NCBI GenBank assembly: GCA_020052975.1
Contig: JAGVOC010000019.1
Span: 1 to 13,849, forward strand
Reading direction: 5' to 3'
Source: Desulfobacterales bacterium
GTDB lineage: Bacteria > Desulfobacterota > Desulfobacteria > Desulfobacterales > RPRI01
Length of the DNA stretch: 13,849 bases
The position numbers and the translations under genes are program-made. The notes below the pieces were generated by a model, which saw only the letters and a list, made by a program, of their open reading frames with translations, had not been told where the DNA came from and searched no databases. Shown in pieces: positions 6,725-13,809 of this stretch. Position 1 is the stretch's first letter; every line of letters starts with the position of its first letter.

Positions 6725-7381
6725 ATGAACAATCCGAGCATGATGAACCGAAATATAATAGGTGCTTTATTAGCATTGGTCACACTTGTTAGCATGACTT
6801 CGGGCAATATTTACGCTCAAGATACATATGCGAAAACTATGAGGAAGCCTGTACAATCTGTATCTCTGGACAGCACCTTCCCCCGGTCAAACGCCGGTTC
6901 GGCCCGTGACGCCGAAGAAACTCTGTCGGGTGCTATACTGTCTGCGAAAACATATAATGATTTAGGTGTAAAGTATTTAGAAAGAAAAGAATACGATCTT
7001 GCCATTTCAGAATTTAACAAAGCGTTAGAGATCGATCCAGTATCTGCAGAGACCTATAACAGTCGTGGTATTACTTATGCTAAAAAAGGCCAGTATGATC
7101 TTGCCATATCGGATTTCACAAGGGCCTTGAATATAGAGCCCAATGGTGCTCAACCATACTACAACCGTGGGATTACCTATGCAATCAAAGGTCAATTCGA
7201 CATAGCTCTTATGGATTTGAATAAGTGTCTGAATCTTGACCCGATCAATGCCGCTGCATATGATGCCCGTGGTAGTATTCTTGCCGGTTTGATATGTTCG
7301 GACTGGGGGAAAGCCTGTCAACTTGGAAATTGCGACCATATAAAAGAAGCAGCAAGACTCGGACTCTGCACTAAAGAATGA
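6725..7381 (+). CDS. Exported tetratricopeptide-repeat (TPR) protein
   Basis: A 218-residue protein with a signal peptide (hydrophobic core about 10-26, likely cleaved after NIYA near residue 31). Three clear TPR units of 34 residues follow, at about 75-108, 109-142 and 143-176, each with the pattern Y-N-x-x-G-x-x-Y-x-x-K-x-x-Y/F-D-x-A-I...A-L-x-I-x-P. The C-terminal end, DWGKACQLGNC..EAARLGLC, is the cap often seen on small exported TPR proteins, with Cys pairs that could form disulfides. TPRs bind other proteins, so a scaffold role in the periplasm is likely but the partner is unknown. The chosen ATG follows AAGGAGGTG with a rather long gap of about ten bases; ATGs at 6740 and 6743 are possible alternatives. 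It is transcribed in the same direction as the Spy-like gene. Confidence 0.85.
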   Translation: MNNPSMMNRNIIGALLALVTLVSMTSGNIYAQDTYAKTMRKPVQSVSLDSTFPRSNAGSARDAEETLSGAILSAKTYNDLGVKYLERKEYDLAISEFNKALEIDPVSAETYNSRGITYAKKGQYDLAISDFTRALNIEPNGAQPYYNRGITYAIKGQFDIALMDLNKCLNLDPINAAAYDARGSILAGLICSDWGKACQLGNCDHIKEAARLGLCTKE

Positions 7382-7492
7382 AAAGAGAACTTTGTCACCG
7401 AAAAAGTCTTTTAGTCGAATGTGGAAAAAAGGACAATCAATAAAGTGTCTGTGTATACGGATTCAATGATTAAGTGCTAGAAATGAAATTAT

Positions 7493-7915
7493 TTGTTCTG
7501 TAAAAAGCGGGTATCAGGACTCATGATAATGTTTGTGATCTCGGGATGCGCAACCGTCTGGCCGGATTATTTCCAGTCCGAGATATCGGTGTCCACCAAT
7601 TGGCATGCCCAAATCAAAAACATCTTAATCACTCAGGAAATGGGTTCTCAGGCACTGGCGTCATGGTGGCCAATACTCAACGACCAGTAACTCTGTATTC
7701 TGATAGAGCGAGCTATGCCGGGCAATCTCGACTTAAAAAATGCCCGGGCACGCCGTTGCATGGCCAATGCCGATCTCTTTCCGACCCTCGACGCAACGGT
7801 ACCATCAAGCTTGAGCCGTTGCAACGCAGACAAGGGAACAGTTAAAACAAGTGACCTTTACTCACCGATTGATGATCTTTATTCGTAATTTGTGGATGCT
7901 GGACTTGACAAATTC
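7493..7915 (+). pseudogene. Broken copy of the outer-membrane efflux factor (NodT/OprM type)
   Basis: The frame from about 7493 parallels the N-terminus of the intact outer membrane factor at 8645. It has a lipobox-like ISGC, then CATVWPDY against CVTVGPDY, SQALASWWPILND against PQTLAAWWSTLND, GNLDLKNAR against GNLDLKKAR, and an identical ADLFPTLD. It is broken by an in-frame TAA at 7688 (where the intact gene has NDPEL). Compared with the intact gene it also lacks seven residues between two 'AR' dipeptides (SRIREAR). After a second TAA at 7886, faint similarity (VDAGLDKF against FDAGWEIDIF) continues to about 7915. The remaining roughly three quarters of the gene is missing. The TTG at 7493 is a nominal start only. 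It is a decayed paralogue, not a frameshift, since all matches stay in one frame. Confidence 0.8.
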
Positions 7916-7933
7916 AAATGAACATTTCAAAAT
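7905..7933 (+). promoter_or_regulatory. Putative promoter of the TetR-efflux operon
   Basis: A perfect -35, TTGACA (7905-7910), is followed after 17 bases by CAAAAT (7928-7933), which matches the -10 consensus at four of six positions. The expected start near 7940 leaves a leader of about 35 bases to the regulator ATG. The -35 hexamer lies within the decayed outer-membrane-factor sequence. Confidence 0.45.
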
Positions 7934-7944
7934 AATATTTGAAA
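7925..7944. promoter_or_regulatory. Palindrome overlapping the -10: candidate TetR-family operator
   Basis: TTTCAAA (7925-7931) and TTTGAAA (7938-7944) form a perfect 7-6-7 inverted repeat 30 bases upstream of the TetR-type regulator gene. It covers the putative -10 and start site. TetR-family repressors typically bind such palindromes in their own promoter region, so self-repression of the whole operon is likely. The AT-only composition means chance cannot be excluded. Confidence 0.5.
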
Positions 7945-7973
7945 ATAGCCGACAGCTGACCTTTGGAGGCGAG

Positions 7974-8648
7974 ATGAAGACACCAAGAAAATGTACTGTA
8001 AAAACCTGCAAAAACCTGCTTGCTGCGGCAGTTGATGTGTTCGCGGAGAAAGGCTACCGGGATGCTACTATCGCGGAAATCTCCGGGCGGGCCGGGGCAA
8101 ACATTGCCGCCGTGAATTACCATTTCGGCGACAAAGAAACTCTTTACAGGGAAGCATGGCGATATGCCTTCTCTGAATCCATTAAAGCTCATCCATCAAA
8201 TGCCGGCGTGAGTGATGATGCACCACCGGAAGAACGACTGAAAGGACAAATAATGGCCCTTTTACATCGGGTCAATGACAAAAAGAACAAAGAGTTTTTG
8301 ATCGTGCGAAAAGAGTTTGCAAATCCGACAGGGCTTTTGGATGAGATCATGCGAGAGACGCTTCTTCCTCTTCAAAAAAGGGTGCAAGAAGCAATCCATG
8401 AGTTACTGGGGCAACAGGCTACGGCTAGGCAGATTCAGTTCTGTGAGATAAGCATCATCAGCCAGTGTATTAATCCGATGGTCTTAAGAAGGGGAGATGA
8501 TAGGGATACACATCCAGGAATTAAAGATTTGAAGGCTTTTGCTGATCATGTCGTGCAATTTTCGCTGGCTGGAATATACAAAATACAAGAGGAGTTTGGA
8601 AAGAAAACATTTTCAAGACGAAACAAGGGGAAAAGACCTCAAAAATGA
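7974..8648 (+). CDS. TetR/AcrR-family regulator, CecR (DUF1956) type
   Basis: A 224-residue repressor. The N-terminal TetR DNA-binding domain (about 10-60) contains the helix-turn-helix TIAEISGRAGANIAAVNYHFGDKETLY, with NIAAVNYHFG strongly resembling E. coli CecR (NIAAITYYFG). The rest, with FLIVRKEFANPTGLLDEIM and ISQCINPMVLRRG, fits the CecR/DUF1956 ligand-binding domain. E. coli CecR controls an adaptor plus ABC exporter (ybhG-ybhFSR) and drug sensitivity, parallel to the exporter genes here. The start is the ATG at 7974 with GGAGG five bases upstream; longer versions would run back through the pseudogene and have no ribosome site. The basic tail RRNKGKRPQK is unusual. The stop overlaps the next gene by four bases (ATGA), so it heads the operon. 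The ligand is unknown. Confidence 0.88.
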   Translation: MKTPRKCTVKTCKNLLAAAVDVFAEKGYRDATIAEISGRAGANIAAVNYHFGDKETLYREAWRYAFSESIKAHPSNAGVSDDAPPEERLKGQIMALLHRVNDKKNKEFLIVRKEFANPTGLLDEIMRETLLPLQKRVQEAIHELLGQQATARQIQFCEISIISQCINPMVLRRGDDRDTHPGIKDLKAFADHVVQFSLAGIYKIQEEFGKKTFSRRNKGKRPQK

Positions 8649-10117
8649 AAACTATGAGTTTATTAAACAAAACGACTTATATAAGGTATCTTTCGCGTCT
8701 TTCATGGATCCCATTGTTCCTGATCATGACTGGATGCGTTACTGTTGGCCCGGATTATGTCAGGCCTGACGCTGCATTATCTACCACATGGCACAGCGAA
8801 CTTAAAGGTGGACTAATCGCCGGGGAGATGAATCCCCAGACCCTGGCGGCATGGTGGTCCACGCTCAACGATCCTGAACTCTCCAGTATGATCGATCGTG
8901 CCGTGTCGGGGAACCTCGATTTGAAGAAGGCCCGGTCTCGGATTCGTGAGGCGCGGGCCCGCCGGGGAATTGCCAAGGCTGATCTATTCCCGACCCTCGA
9001 TGTATCAGGCTCTGCAACCTGGACTGAAAGCAGCAACGATACCGGGACTAATAGGACCAGCGAAACCAGAGACCTTTATACCGCAGGCTTCGACGCAGGC
9101 TGGGAAATTGATATATTTGGCGGTGTTCGCCGCTCGGTAGAGGCTGCTGAGGCAGATATCGGAGCCAGTCAGGAGGATTTACGCGACGTGCTCGTCTCAC
9201 TCCTCGCTGAAGTGGCACTAAACTACATCGACCTGAGAACGTTTCAGTCACGCCTGGCTATTGCGGAAGTCAATCTTGAAGCGCAAAACGAAACCTACCA
9301 GTTGACCGTATGGCGAAATCAGGCAGGGCTGAGTGATGAACTTGCAGTACAGCAGGCACACTATAACCTTGAGAATACCCGGGCCCAGTTGCCAACCCTG
9401 CGTACAGGGAAAGAAGAGGCATTGAATCGCATTGCTGTGTTACTTGGAGAACAACCCGGAAAGGTTCACAGTCTGCTGGAGCAGCAAGTGTCAATGCCAG
9501 AGATTTCCCTTAAGCTTGCAATAGGCATACCGGCCGATGTTCTGAGAAATCGGCCGGATGTGCGGAGGGCTGAGCGCGAATTAGCTGCTCAATCAGCGAG
9601 GATCGGCATGGCCACTGCAGACCTCTACCCCAGGTTGACCTTAGGCGGTTCCATCGGGTTCGAAACACTGAAAATGAATGCTTCACCCACCTCGCAAACG
9701 TGGTCATCCAATGTTGGACCAGGAATCACGTGGGCGATTTTCAGAGCAGGAGCCATTCGTGAGAACATTGAGGTGCAGTCAGCTTCGCAGGAGCAGTACC
9801 TGATTGCCTATGAAGCCGCTGTGCTCAATGCCTTGGAGGAGGTTGAAAACGCTCTCGTGGCCTATGCGGAAGAGCAAAACAGAAGGGATACTCTTCAAGA
9901 GGCAGCGCAGGCGGCCCAAAAAGCGGTTGAGCTTGCAAAATACAAGTACCAGAGTGGGCTGACTGATTTTAACAATGTACTGGAGGCGCAGCGCTCACTA
10001 CTCACCTTCCAGGATCAACTGGCCCAGAGCAACGGGACCGTAGCCTCCAACCTGGTCCGCCTGTACAAGGCCCTTGGAGGCGGGTGGGCATCAATGGCTC
10101 CCGATGAAAAGAAATAG
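8645..10117 (+). CDS. Outer membrane factor lipoprotein of a tripartite efflux pump (NodT/OprM family)
   Basis: A 490-residue TolC-like channel protein. A signal peptide ends in the lipobox MTGC with the lipidated Cys at residue 31, followed by VTVGPDYVRP, the usual start of NodT-type factors. Two outer-membrane-efflux repeats make up the rest, with family motifs GNLDLKKARSRIREARARRG, ADLFPTLD, FDAGWEIDIFGG, RPDVRRAERELAAQSARIG, ADLYPRLTLGGSIG and, near the end, YQSGLTDFNNVLEAQRSLL. The length is typical. It would trimerise in the outer membrane and dock the adaptor encoded next. The ATG overlaps the TetR stop codon by four bases, with no strong Shine-Dalgarno sequence, so coupling is likely; an ATG at codon 4 is an alternative. 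A decayed partial copy lies on the other side of the TetR gene. Confidence 0.93.
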   Translation: MKTMSLLNKTTYIRYLSRLSWIPLFLIMTGCVTVGPDYVRPDAALSTTWHSELKGGLIAGEMNPQTLAAWWSTLNDPELSSMIDRAVSGNLDLKKARSRIREARARRGIAKADLFPTLDVSGSATWTESSNDTGTNRTSETRDLYTAGFDAGWEIDIFGGVRRSVEAAEADIGASQEDLRDVLVSLLAEVALNYIDLRTFQSRLAIAEVNLEAQNETYQLTVWRNQAGLSDELAVQQAHYNLENTRAQLPTLRTGKEEALNRIAVLLGEQPGKVHSLLEQQVSMPEISLKLAIGIPADVLRNRPDVRRAERELAAQSARIGMATADLYPRLTLGGSIGFETLKMNASPTSQTWSSNVGPGITWAIFRAGAIRENIEVQSASQEQYLIAYEAAVLNALEEVENALVAYAEEQNRRDTLQEAAQAAQKAVELAKYKYQSGLTDFNNVLEAQRSLLTFQDQLAQSNGTVASNLVRLYKALGGGWASMAPDEKK

Positions 10118-10137
10118 CTTTGAAATGGAGAAGAGAA

Positions 10138-11424
10138 ATGAAATCGAAGATTGAGCCGGAATCGGATATTACAGAGACCTTGGGAATGCACCACTCCCCT
10201 ATGTTCAGCAATCGGCTGAAGCAATATCTTGTCATTGCCTTAGTGACAATTTTGGCAGTGGCAGCAGTAATCATATGGAAAAATACGGGCAAGACAACCG
10301 CACCTCAATACAAGACCGAGCAGGTTCAGCGCGGAGGGCTTACGGTCATCGTAACTGCTACCGGCACCTTGCAGCCGACGAACACGGTCAGTGTAGGCAG
10401 CGAATTATCTGGCTTAATTAAAAGCGTTGAAGTCAACTACAACGATAGAGTAAAAATTGGCCAGGTCCTAGCCAGGCTGGATACCTCAAAACTCGAAGCA
10501 CAATTAACCCAATCCAAAGCTGCATTGGAGTCAGCAAATGCGACGGTCTTGCAAACTCAGGCTACTGTTGCGGAAACGCGGGCCAAGCTCAGCCAGTTCC
10601 AAAAAGTAAAGCAACTGAGCAACGGTAAAGTCCCCTCACAGTCAGAGATGGTTGCTGCAGAAGCCGCTTTCGAACGGGCGAAGGCTGATGCAGCCAGCGC
10701 CATAGCCTCTGTCTCTCAGGCCCAGGCTATTCTTCAGGCCAATGAAACAGATATGTCCAAATCGGTCATCCGGTCTCCTATTAGCGGTGTTGTTTTAATG
10801 CGAAGCATAGAGCCGGGGCAAACCGTGGCCGCGTCCTTTCAAGCCCCTGTGTTGTTTACTCTTGCCGAAGACCTGAAGCAAATGGAACTGCACGTAAATG
10901 TAGACGAGGCAGATGTTGGCAAAGTGCAAGAGGGCCAGAAAGGCACTTTCAGCGTTTCTGCTTATCCGAATCGCACTTTTGAGGCACGGATTACTCAGAC
11001 CCGCTACGCTTCCACAACGACATCAGGGGTCGTGACCTACGAAACCGTATTGAAAGTCGACAATCCGGATTTGTCCCTTCGGCCAGGAATGACGGCCACT
11101 GCAGACATAACAGTAAAGAAAGTCGAAAATGCCATCTTGGCGCCCAGCGCCGCACTTCGTTTTAGTCCGCCCGTACAGCAGGAAGAAAAGTCCTCCACTG
11201 GTTTGGTCGGAGCCCTCCTCCCGCGTCCACCCAGCGGAACCCAACAGCGCAATGACACAAGTACCAACGGAAAGCAGCAGAGGGTCTGGATATTAACAAA
11301 TGGACAACTTTCTCCCGTCTCTATCACAACAGGTGTAACAAGCGGGCTCCTGACGGAAATACTGGCCGGAGATATCCAACCCGGTATGGAGGTGGTAGTC
11401 GATAGTATTACGGGCGCCAAATGA
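10138..11424 (+). CDS. macA: MacA-like periplasmic adaptor (membrane fusion protein)
   Basis: A 428-residue adaptor linking the inner-membrane ABC permease to the outer-membrane channel. A single membrane helix lies at about 29-47. The half-lipoyl segments are around 85-117 (VGSELSGLIKSVEVNYND) and 205-240 (SPISGVVLMRSIEPGQTV). Between them is an Ala/Gln-rich alpha-helical hairpin (about 118-205). Beta-barrel and membrane-proximal domains follow (RPGMTATADI at 315-324). The order matches MacA. Odd points are a long N-terminal cytoplasmic tail and a Pro/Ser/Gln-rich insertion at about 343-381 in the membrane-proximal domain, making it longer than E. coli MacA (about 370). The ATG at 10138 is preferred because GGAGAAG lies just upstream; the in-frame TTG at 10120 lacks a site. 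The stop overlaps the ATPase start by four bases. Confidence 0.88.
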   Translation: MKSKIEPESDITETLGMHHSPMFSNRLKQYLVIALVTILAVAAVIIWKNTGKTTAPQYKTEQVQRGGLTVIVTATGTLQPTNTVSVGSELSGLIKSVEVNYNDRVKIGQVLARLDTSKLEAQLTQSKAALESANATVLQTQATVAETRAKLSQFQKVKQLSNGKVPSQSEMVAAEAAFERAKADAASAIASVSQAQAILQANETDMSKSVIRSPISGVVLMRSIEPGQTVAASFQAPVLFTLAEDLKQMELHVNVDEADVGKVQEGQKGTFSVSAYPNRTFEARITQTRYASTTTSGVVTYETVLKVDNPDLSLRPGMTATADITVKKVENAILAPSAALRFSPPVQQEEKSSTGLVGALLPRPPSGTQQRNDTSTNGKQQRVWILTNGQLSPVSITTGVTSGLLTEILAGDIQPGMEVVVDSITGAK

Positions 11425-12158
11425 AAACCGGTGGCGCGCAAGGAAGAGAAAGTAAATCAGAACAGCACCTTATCGAACTCAGGGGTGTAACCAAAATCTA
11501 TGGTGAAGGGTATGCATCAATGCAGGCCCTTCAAGGTATTGATTTTCACATCGCTGAGGGTGAGTTTGTGGCGATAATGGGGCCGAGCGGATCTGGAAAA
11601 TCCACCTGCATGAACATCCTCGGGTGCCTCGATACGCCAACCGCTGGGACTTACCTGTTCAAGGATGTCGATGTCGGCCAACTGACCCGCAATCAACGAG
11701 CCCTGCTTCGTCGTTATTATCAGGGGTTCGTATTTCAAGGGTATAACCTCCTGAATCGCACCTCTGCGCTTGAGAACATAGAACTTCCTTTAATCTATCG
11801 GGGTGCCCCGGCACACGAGCGGCGAGAGCAGGCACTTAAAGCTATGAATACTGTGGGACTCAAGGGATGGGAGTCTCATACACCCGGTGAGCTTTCGGGG
11901 GGACAACAACAGAGGGTCGCTATCGCACGAGCCATCGTCACAGAACCGGCCGTGCTCTTGGCAGACGAGCCCACAGGCAACCTGGATACGGCACGCAGCC
12001 GTGAGATTATGGAATTGCTGAATTCGTTGAACATCAACCATGGGATTACCATTATCATGATTACTCACGAGCTGGATATGGCAGCTTATGCAAAGCGGAT
12101 CATCCATTTTCGGGACGGTCTGGTCGAGACAGATGAGCAAAACGGGAGGGCCAAATAA
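11421..12158 (+). CDS. ABC transporter ATP-binding protein (MacB/LolD-type)
   Basis: A 245-residue nucleotide-binding subunit with all motifs: Walker A GPSGSGKST (54-62), Q-loop VFQGYNLL (Q106), signature LSGGQQQR (158-165), Walker B VLLADEPTGNLD (178-189) and switch histidine H216 in ITHEL. The GYNLLNRTSALENIELPLIYRG stretch is characteristic of the MacB/LolD/FtsE group of type VII ABC systems, which use ATP to drive periplasmic movements rather than pulling substrate through the membrane. E. coli MacB carries this domain fused to its membrane part; here the two are separate genes, a common arrangement elsewhere. It overlaps the adaptor by four bases and the permease by one base (TAATG), so the three subunits are probably made in step. 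Confidence 0.95.
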   Translation: MKTGGAQGRESKSEQHLIELRGVTKIYGEGYASMQALQGIDFHIAEGEFVAIMGPSGSGKSTCMNILGCLDTPTAGTYLFKDVDVGQLTRNQRALLRRYYQGFVFQGYNLLNRTSALENIELPLIYRGAPAHERREQALKAMNTVGLKGWESHTPGELSGGQQQRVAIARAIVTEPAVLLADEPTGNLDTARSREIMELLNSLNINHGITIIMITHELDMAAYAKRIIHFRDGLVETDEQNGRAK

Positions 12159-13363
12159 TGTTGTGGAACACAATATTGCTGGCTTTACGGGAAATCAGGC
12201 GCAATATCCTGCGATCATTTCTTACCGTACTTGGTATTGTCATAGGCGTGGCAGCAGTAATTACGATGGTGACTATCGGCGGAGGAGCTACAGTCCAGGT
12301 CCAGCAACAGATCGCAAGCATGGGTAGCAATCTGCTGATGATGAGTCCTGGAAAGAGACTGGGTCCCGGTCAGTCTACCGGCAACATTCCTTTCAAAGAG
12401 AACGATGCTGATGCCATTGCCAGGGAAATCAGATCGGTCGCTGCTGTGGCCCCGGTATCGTCTCAGTCTATTATGGCTATATTCGGCAACCAAAATTGGA
12501 CAACTCAGGTGACCGGAACCAACAATCAATATTTAAAGGTGACAAACAGGTCTATAGGGGCCGGCAGGGAATTCAGCGACAGCGAGTTACGCAGCGGCGC
12601 AGCGGTCTGTATTATTGGGGAGACAGTCCGCAAAAAACTGTTCGGTGGGCAAGGGGCTTTAGGGGAAAAGATTCGTCTGCAAAAGCTTTCGTGCGATGTG
12701 ATAGGTTTGTTGGAAGGAAAAGGCCAGAGTACTATGGGCATGGATCAGGACGATATTGTAGTGATTCCATTAAGTACCTTTCATCGGCGTATCTCAGGCA
12801 ATCAGGACGTCGGTCTAATTCAGATTTCGGTTCGGCAAGGCATATCAACTGAAAAAACCCAGAGTGATATCGGAAGATTAATGAGGGAGAGGCGACATCT
12901 TTCAGCGAGCGATGATGATAACTTCAATGTGATGGACATGAAGGAGATCACAAAAATGCTCACCGGGACAACTCAACTGCTTACAGCCTTACTAAGTGCG
13001 GTTGCTGCAGTCAGCCTCCTGGTTGGCGGCATCGGCATTATGAATATTATGCTTGTGTCGGTCACAGAGCGAACCCGTGAGATCGGTGTTCGACTCGCCA
13101 TCGGCGCTCTCGAATATGATGTGCTTATGCAATTCCTCGTGGAAGCCGTAGTGCTCTCATCGATGGGTGGATTGGTCGGCATCGCTCTGGCAACAGCAGC
13201 TTCATTTATCGTAGCTCGACTCATGCAGGTTCCGTACATCTTCAATCCCGGCATCAACCTGCTTTCTTTCCTGTTTTCCGCTGCGATCGGTGTAATCTTC
13301 GGTTTCTTTCCGGCAAGGCGTGCAGCCAGGCTTGACCCTATTGATGCTCTTCGTCATGAGTAA
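12158..13363 (+). CDS. macB: MacB-type ABC transporter permease (MacB_PCD plus FtsX domains)
   Basis: A 401-residue inner-membrane subunit equal to the C-terminal two thirds of E. coli MacB. The first membrane helix is at about 20-40 (FLTVLGIVIGVAAVITMVTI). A large periplasmic core domain spans about 45-265. The FtsX part has three helices at about 272-299, 325-352 and 365-387. Diagnostic motifs are GGIGIMNIMLVSVTERTREIG (290-310), followed by VRLAIGA, and the terminal FFPARRAARLDPIDALRHE. Together with the ATPase, adaptor and outer membrane factor it forms a complete tripartite pump of the MacAB-TolC kind, which in other bacteria exports macrolides, peptides, siderophores or toxins; the substrate here is unknown. 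The start codon shares one base with the ATPase stop. It is the last gene of the operon. Confidence 0.92.
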   Translation: MLWNTILLALREIRRNILRSFLTVLGIVIGVAAVITMVTIGGGATVQVQQQIASMGSNLLMMSPGKRLGPGQSTGNIPFKENDADAIAREIRSVAAVAPVSSQSIMAIFGNQNWTTQVTGTNNQYLKVTNRSIGAGREFSDSELRSGAAVCIIGETVRKKLFGGQGALGEKIRLQKLSCDVIGLLEGKGQSTMGMDQDDIVVIPLSTFHRRISGNQDVGLIQISVRQGISTEKTQSDIGRLMRERRHLSASDDDNFNVMDMKEITKMLTGTTQLLTALLSAVAAVSLLVGGIGIMNIMLVSVTERTREIGVRLAIGALEYDVLMQFLVEAVVLSSMGGLVGIALATAASFIVARLMQVPYIFNPGINLLSFLFSAAIGVIFGFFPARRAARLDPIDALRHE

Positions 13364-13380
13364 AGACAAGATACATCTGG

Positions 13381-13412
13381 TATTTGTCAATTACAAATAT
13401 GATCTATATTTT
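13381..13412 (+). terminator. Weak hairpin followed by T-run after the efflux operon
   Basis: TATTTGT (13381-13387) pairs with ACAAATA (13393-13399) around a 5-base loop, and a run of six Ts begins about nine bases further on. The stem is AT-rich and the gap to the T-run is too long for a classic intrinsic terminator. It is simply the best candidate between the permease stop and the tRNA gene. Confidence 0.25.
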
Positions 13413-13557
13413 TTAAAAAGTGCTGTCATAAGACTTTTAGGGAGAACTTAGCAACAATTAAAGATTCTCGAATCTATTCCTTTGGAGGGGAACTCCGCAC
13501 TTAATGCGATTTACTCAGCAAGCGTCTTTGATGAAGAAGAACAAATATATCAAAAAG

Positions 13558-13591
13558 TTAGGTGGCGGAGGGGGTGAGATTCGAACTCACG
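13558..13591. repeat. Right copy of the 34-bp tRNA-Ser 3'-end direct repeat (candidate att site)
   Basis: Identical in sequence and orientation to 1691-1724. This copy is continuous with the intact tRNA-Ser gene and covers its T-arm, acceptor 3' strand, CCA and five bases of flank. The tRNA 3' end faces left, so an element inserted there would occupy the DNA to the left, which is where the second copy is found. Confidence 0.65.
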
Positions 13592-13652
13592 GTAGGGTCG
13601 CCCCTACAACGATTTTCAAGACCGTCGCCTTAAACCGCTCGGCAACCCCTCC
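13563..13652 (-). tRNA. tRNA-Ser (anticodon UGA)
   Basis: A complete 90-nt serine tRNA on the minus strand. The acceptor strand GGAGGGG (13646-13652) pairs with CCCCTCC (13567-13573), followed by discriminator G and an encoded CCA (13563-13565). The D-arm carries GCCGAGCGG. The anticodon loop is CTTGAAA with anticodon TGA. The long variable arm GTAGGGGCGACCCTAC is the class II feature typical of tRNA-Ser. The T-arm is GTGAG-TTCGAAT-CTCAC. It decodes UCA and related codons. Its 3' end is the target of the direct repeat described separately. A good -10 (TATAAT on the minus strand, 13721-13726) lies about 70 bases upstream, without a clear -35. Confidence 0.97.
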
Positions 13653-13739
13653 GATGTCGAAAAACAGCACACAGCACGCAGAAATCCGTTGACGGTACAC
13701 AGAAAGAAATATTAGCAGATATTATAACAGAAACTCTAT

Positions 13740-13768
13740 TTGACTTTTTAGGCCGAAATCATTTTAAT
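13740..13768 (+). promoter_or_regulatory. Putative sigma-70 promoter for the right-edge gene
   Basis: TTGACT (13740-13745), a 17-base spacer, then TTTAAT (13763-13768): five of six matches at each hexamer. The expected start near 13775 is about 35 bases before the ATG at 13810, with GAGGT in between. Confidence 0.5.
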
Positions 13769-13809
13769 TAATAAAATTTGTTGTAAACTATGAATACGAT
13801 GAGGTACCT

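Noticed and set aside
7546..7845. 99-codon plus-strand frame across the broken channel gene
   Set aside because: The channel-like peptide is in a different frame (that of 7493); this frame has no family resemblance and is a shadow.
7851..7973. Extended N-terminus for the TetR-type regulator starting at 7851
   Set aside because: The extension runs through pseudogene and promoter sequence and lacks a ribosome site; the ATG at 7974 has GGAGG correctly spaced.
13504..13692. Plus-strand reading frame of 62 codons with GGGGGEIRTHG
   Set aside because: It is the antisense translation of the tRNA-Ser gene, a well-known kind of false protein call.
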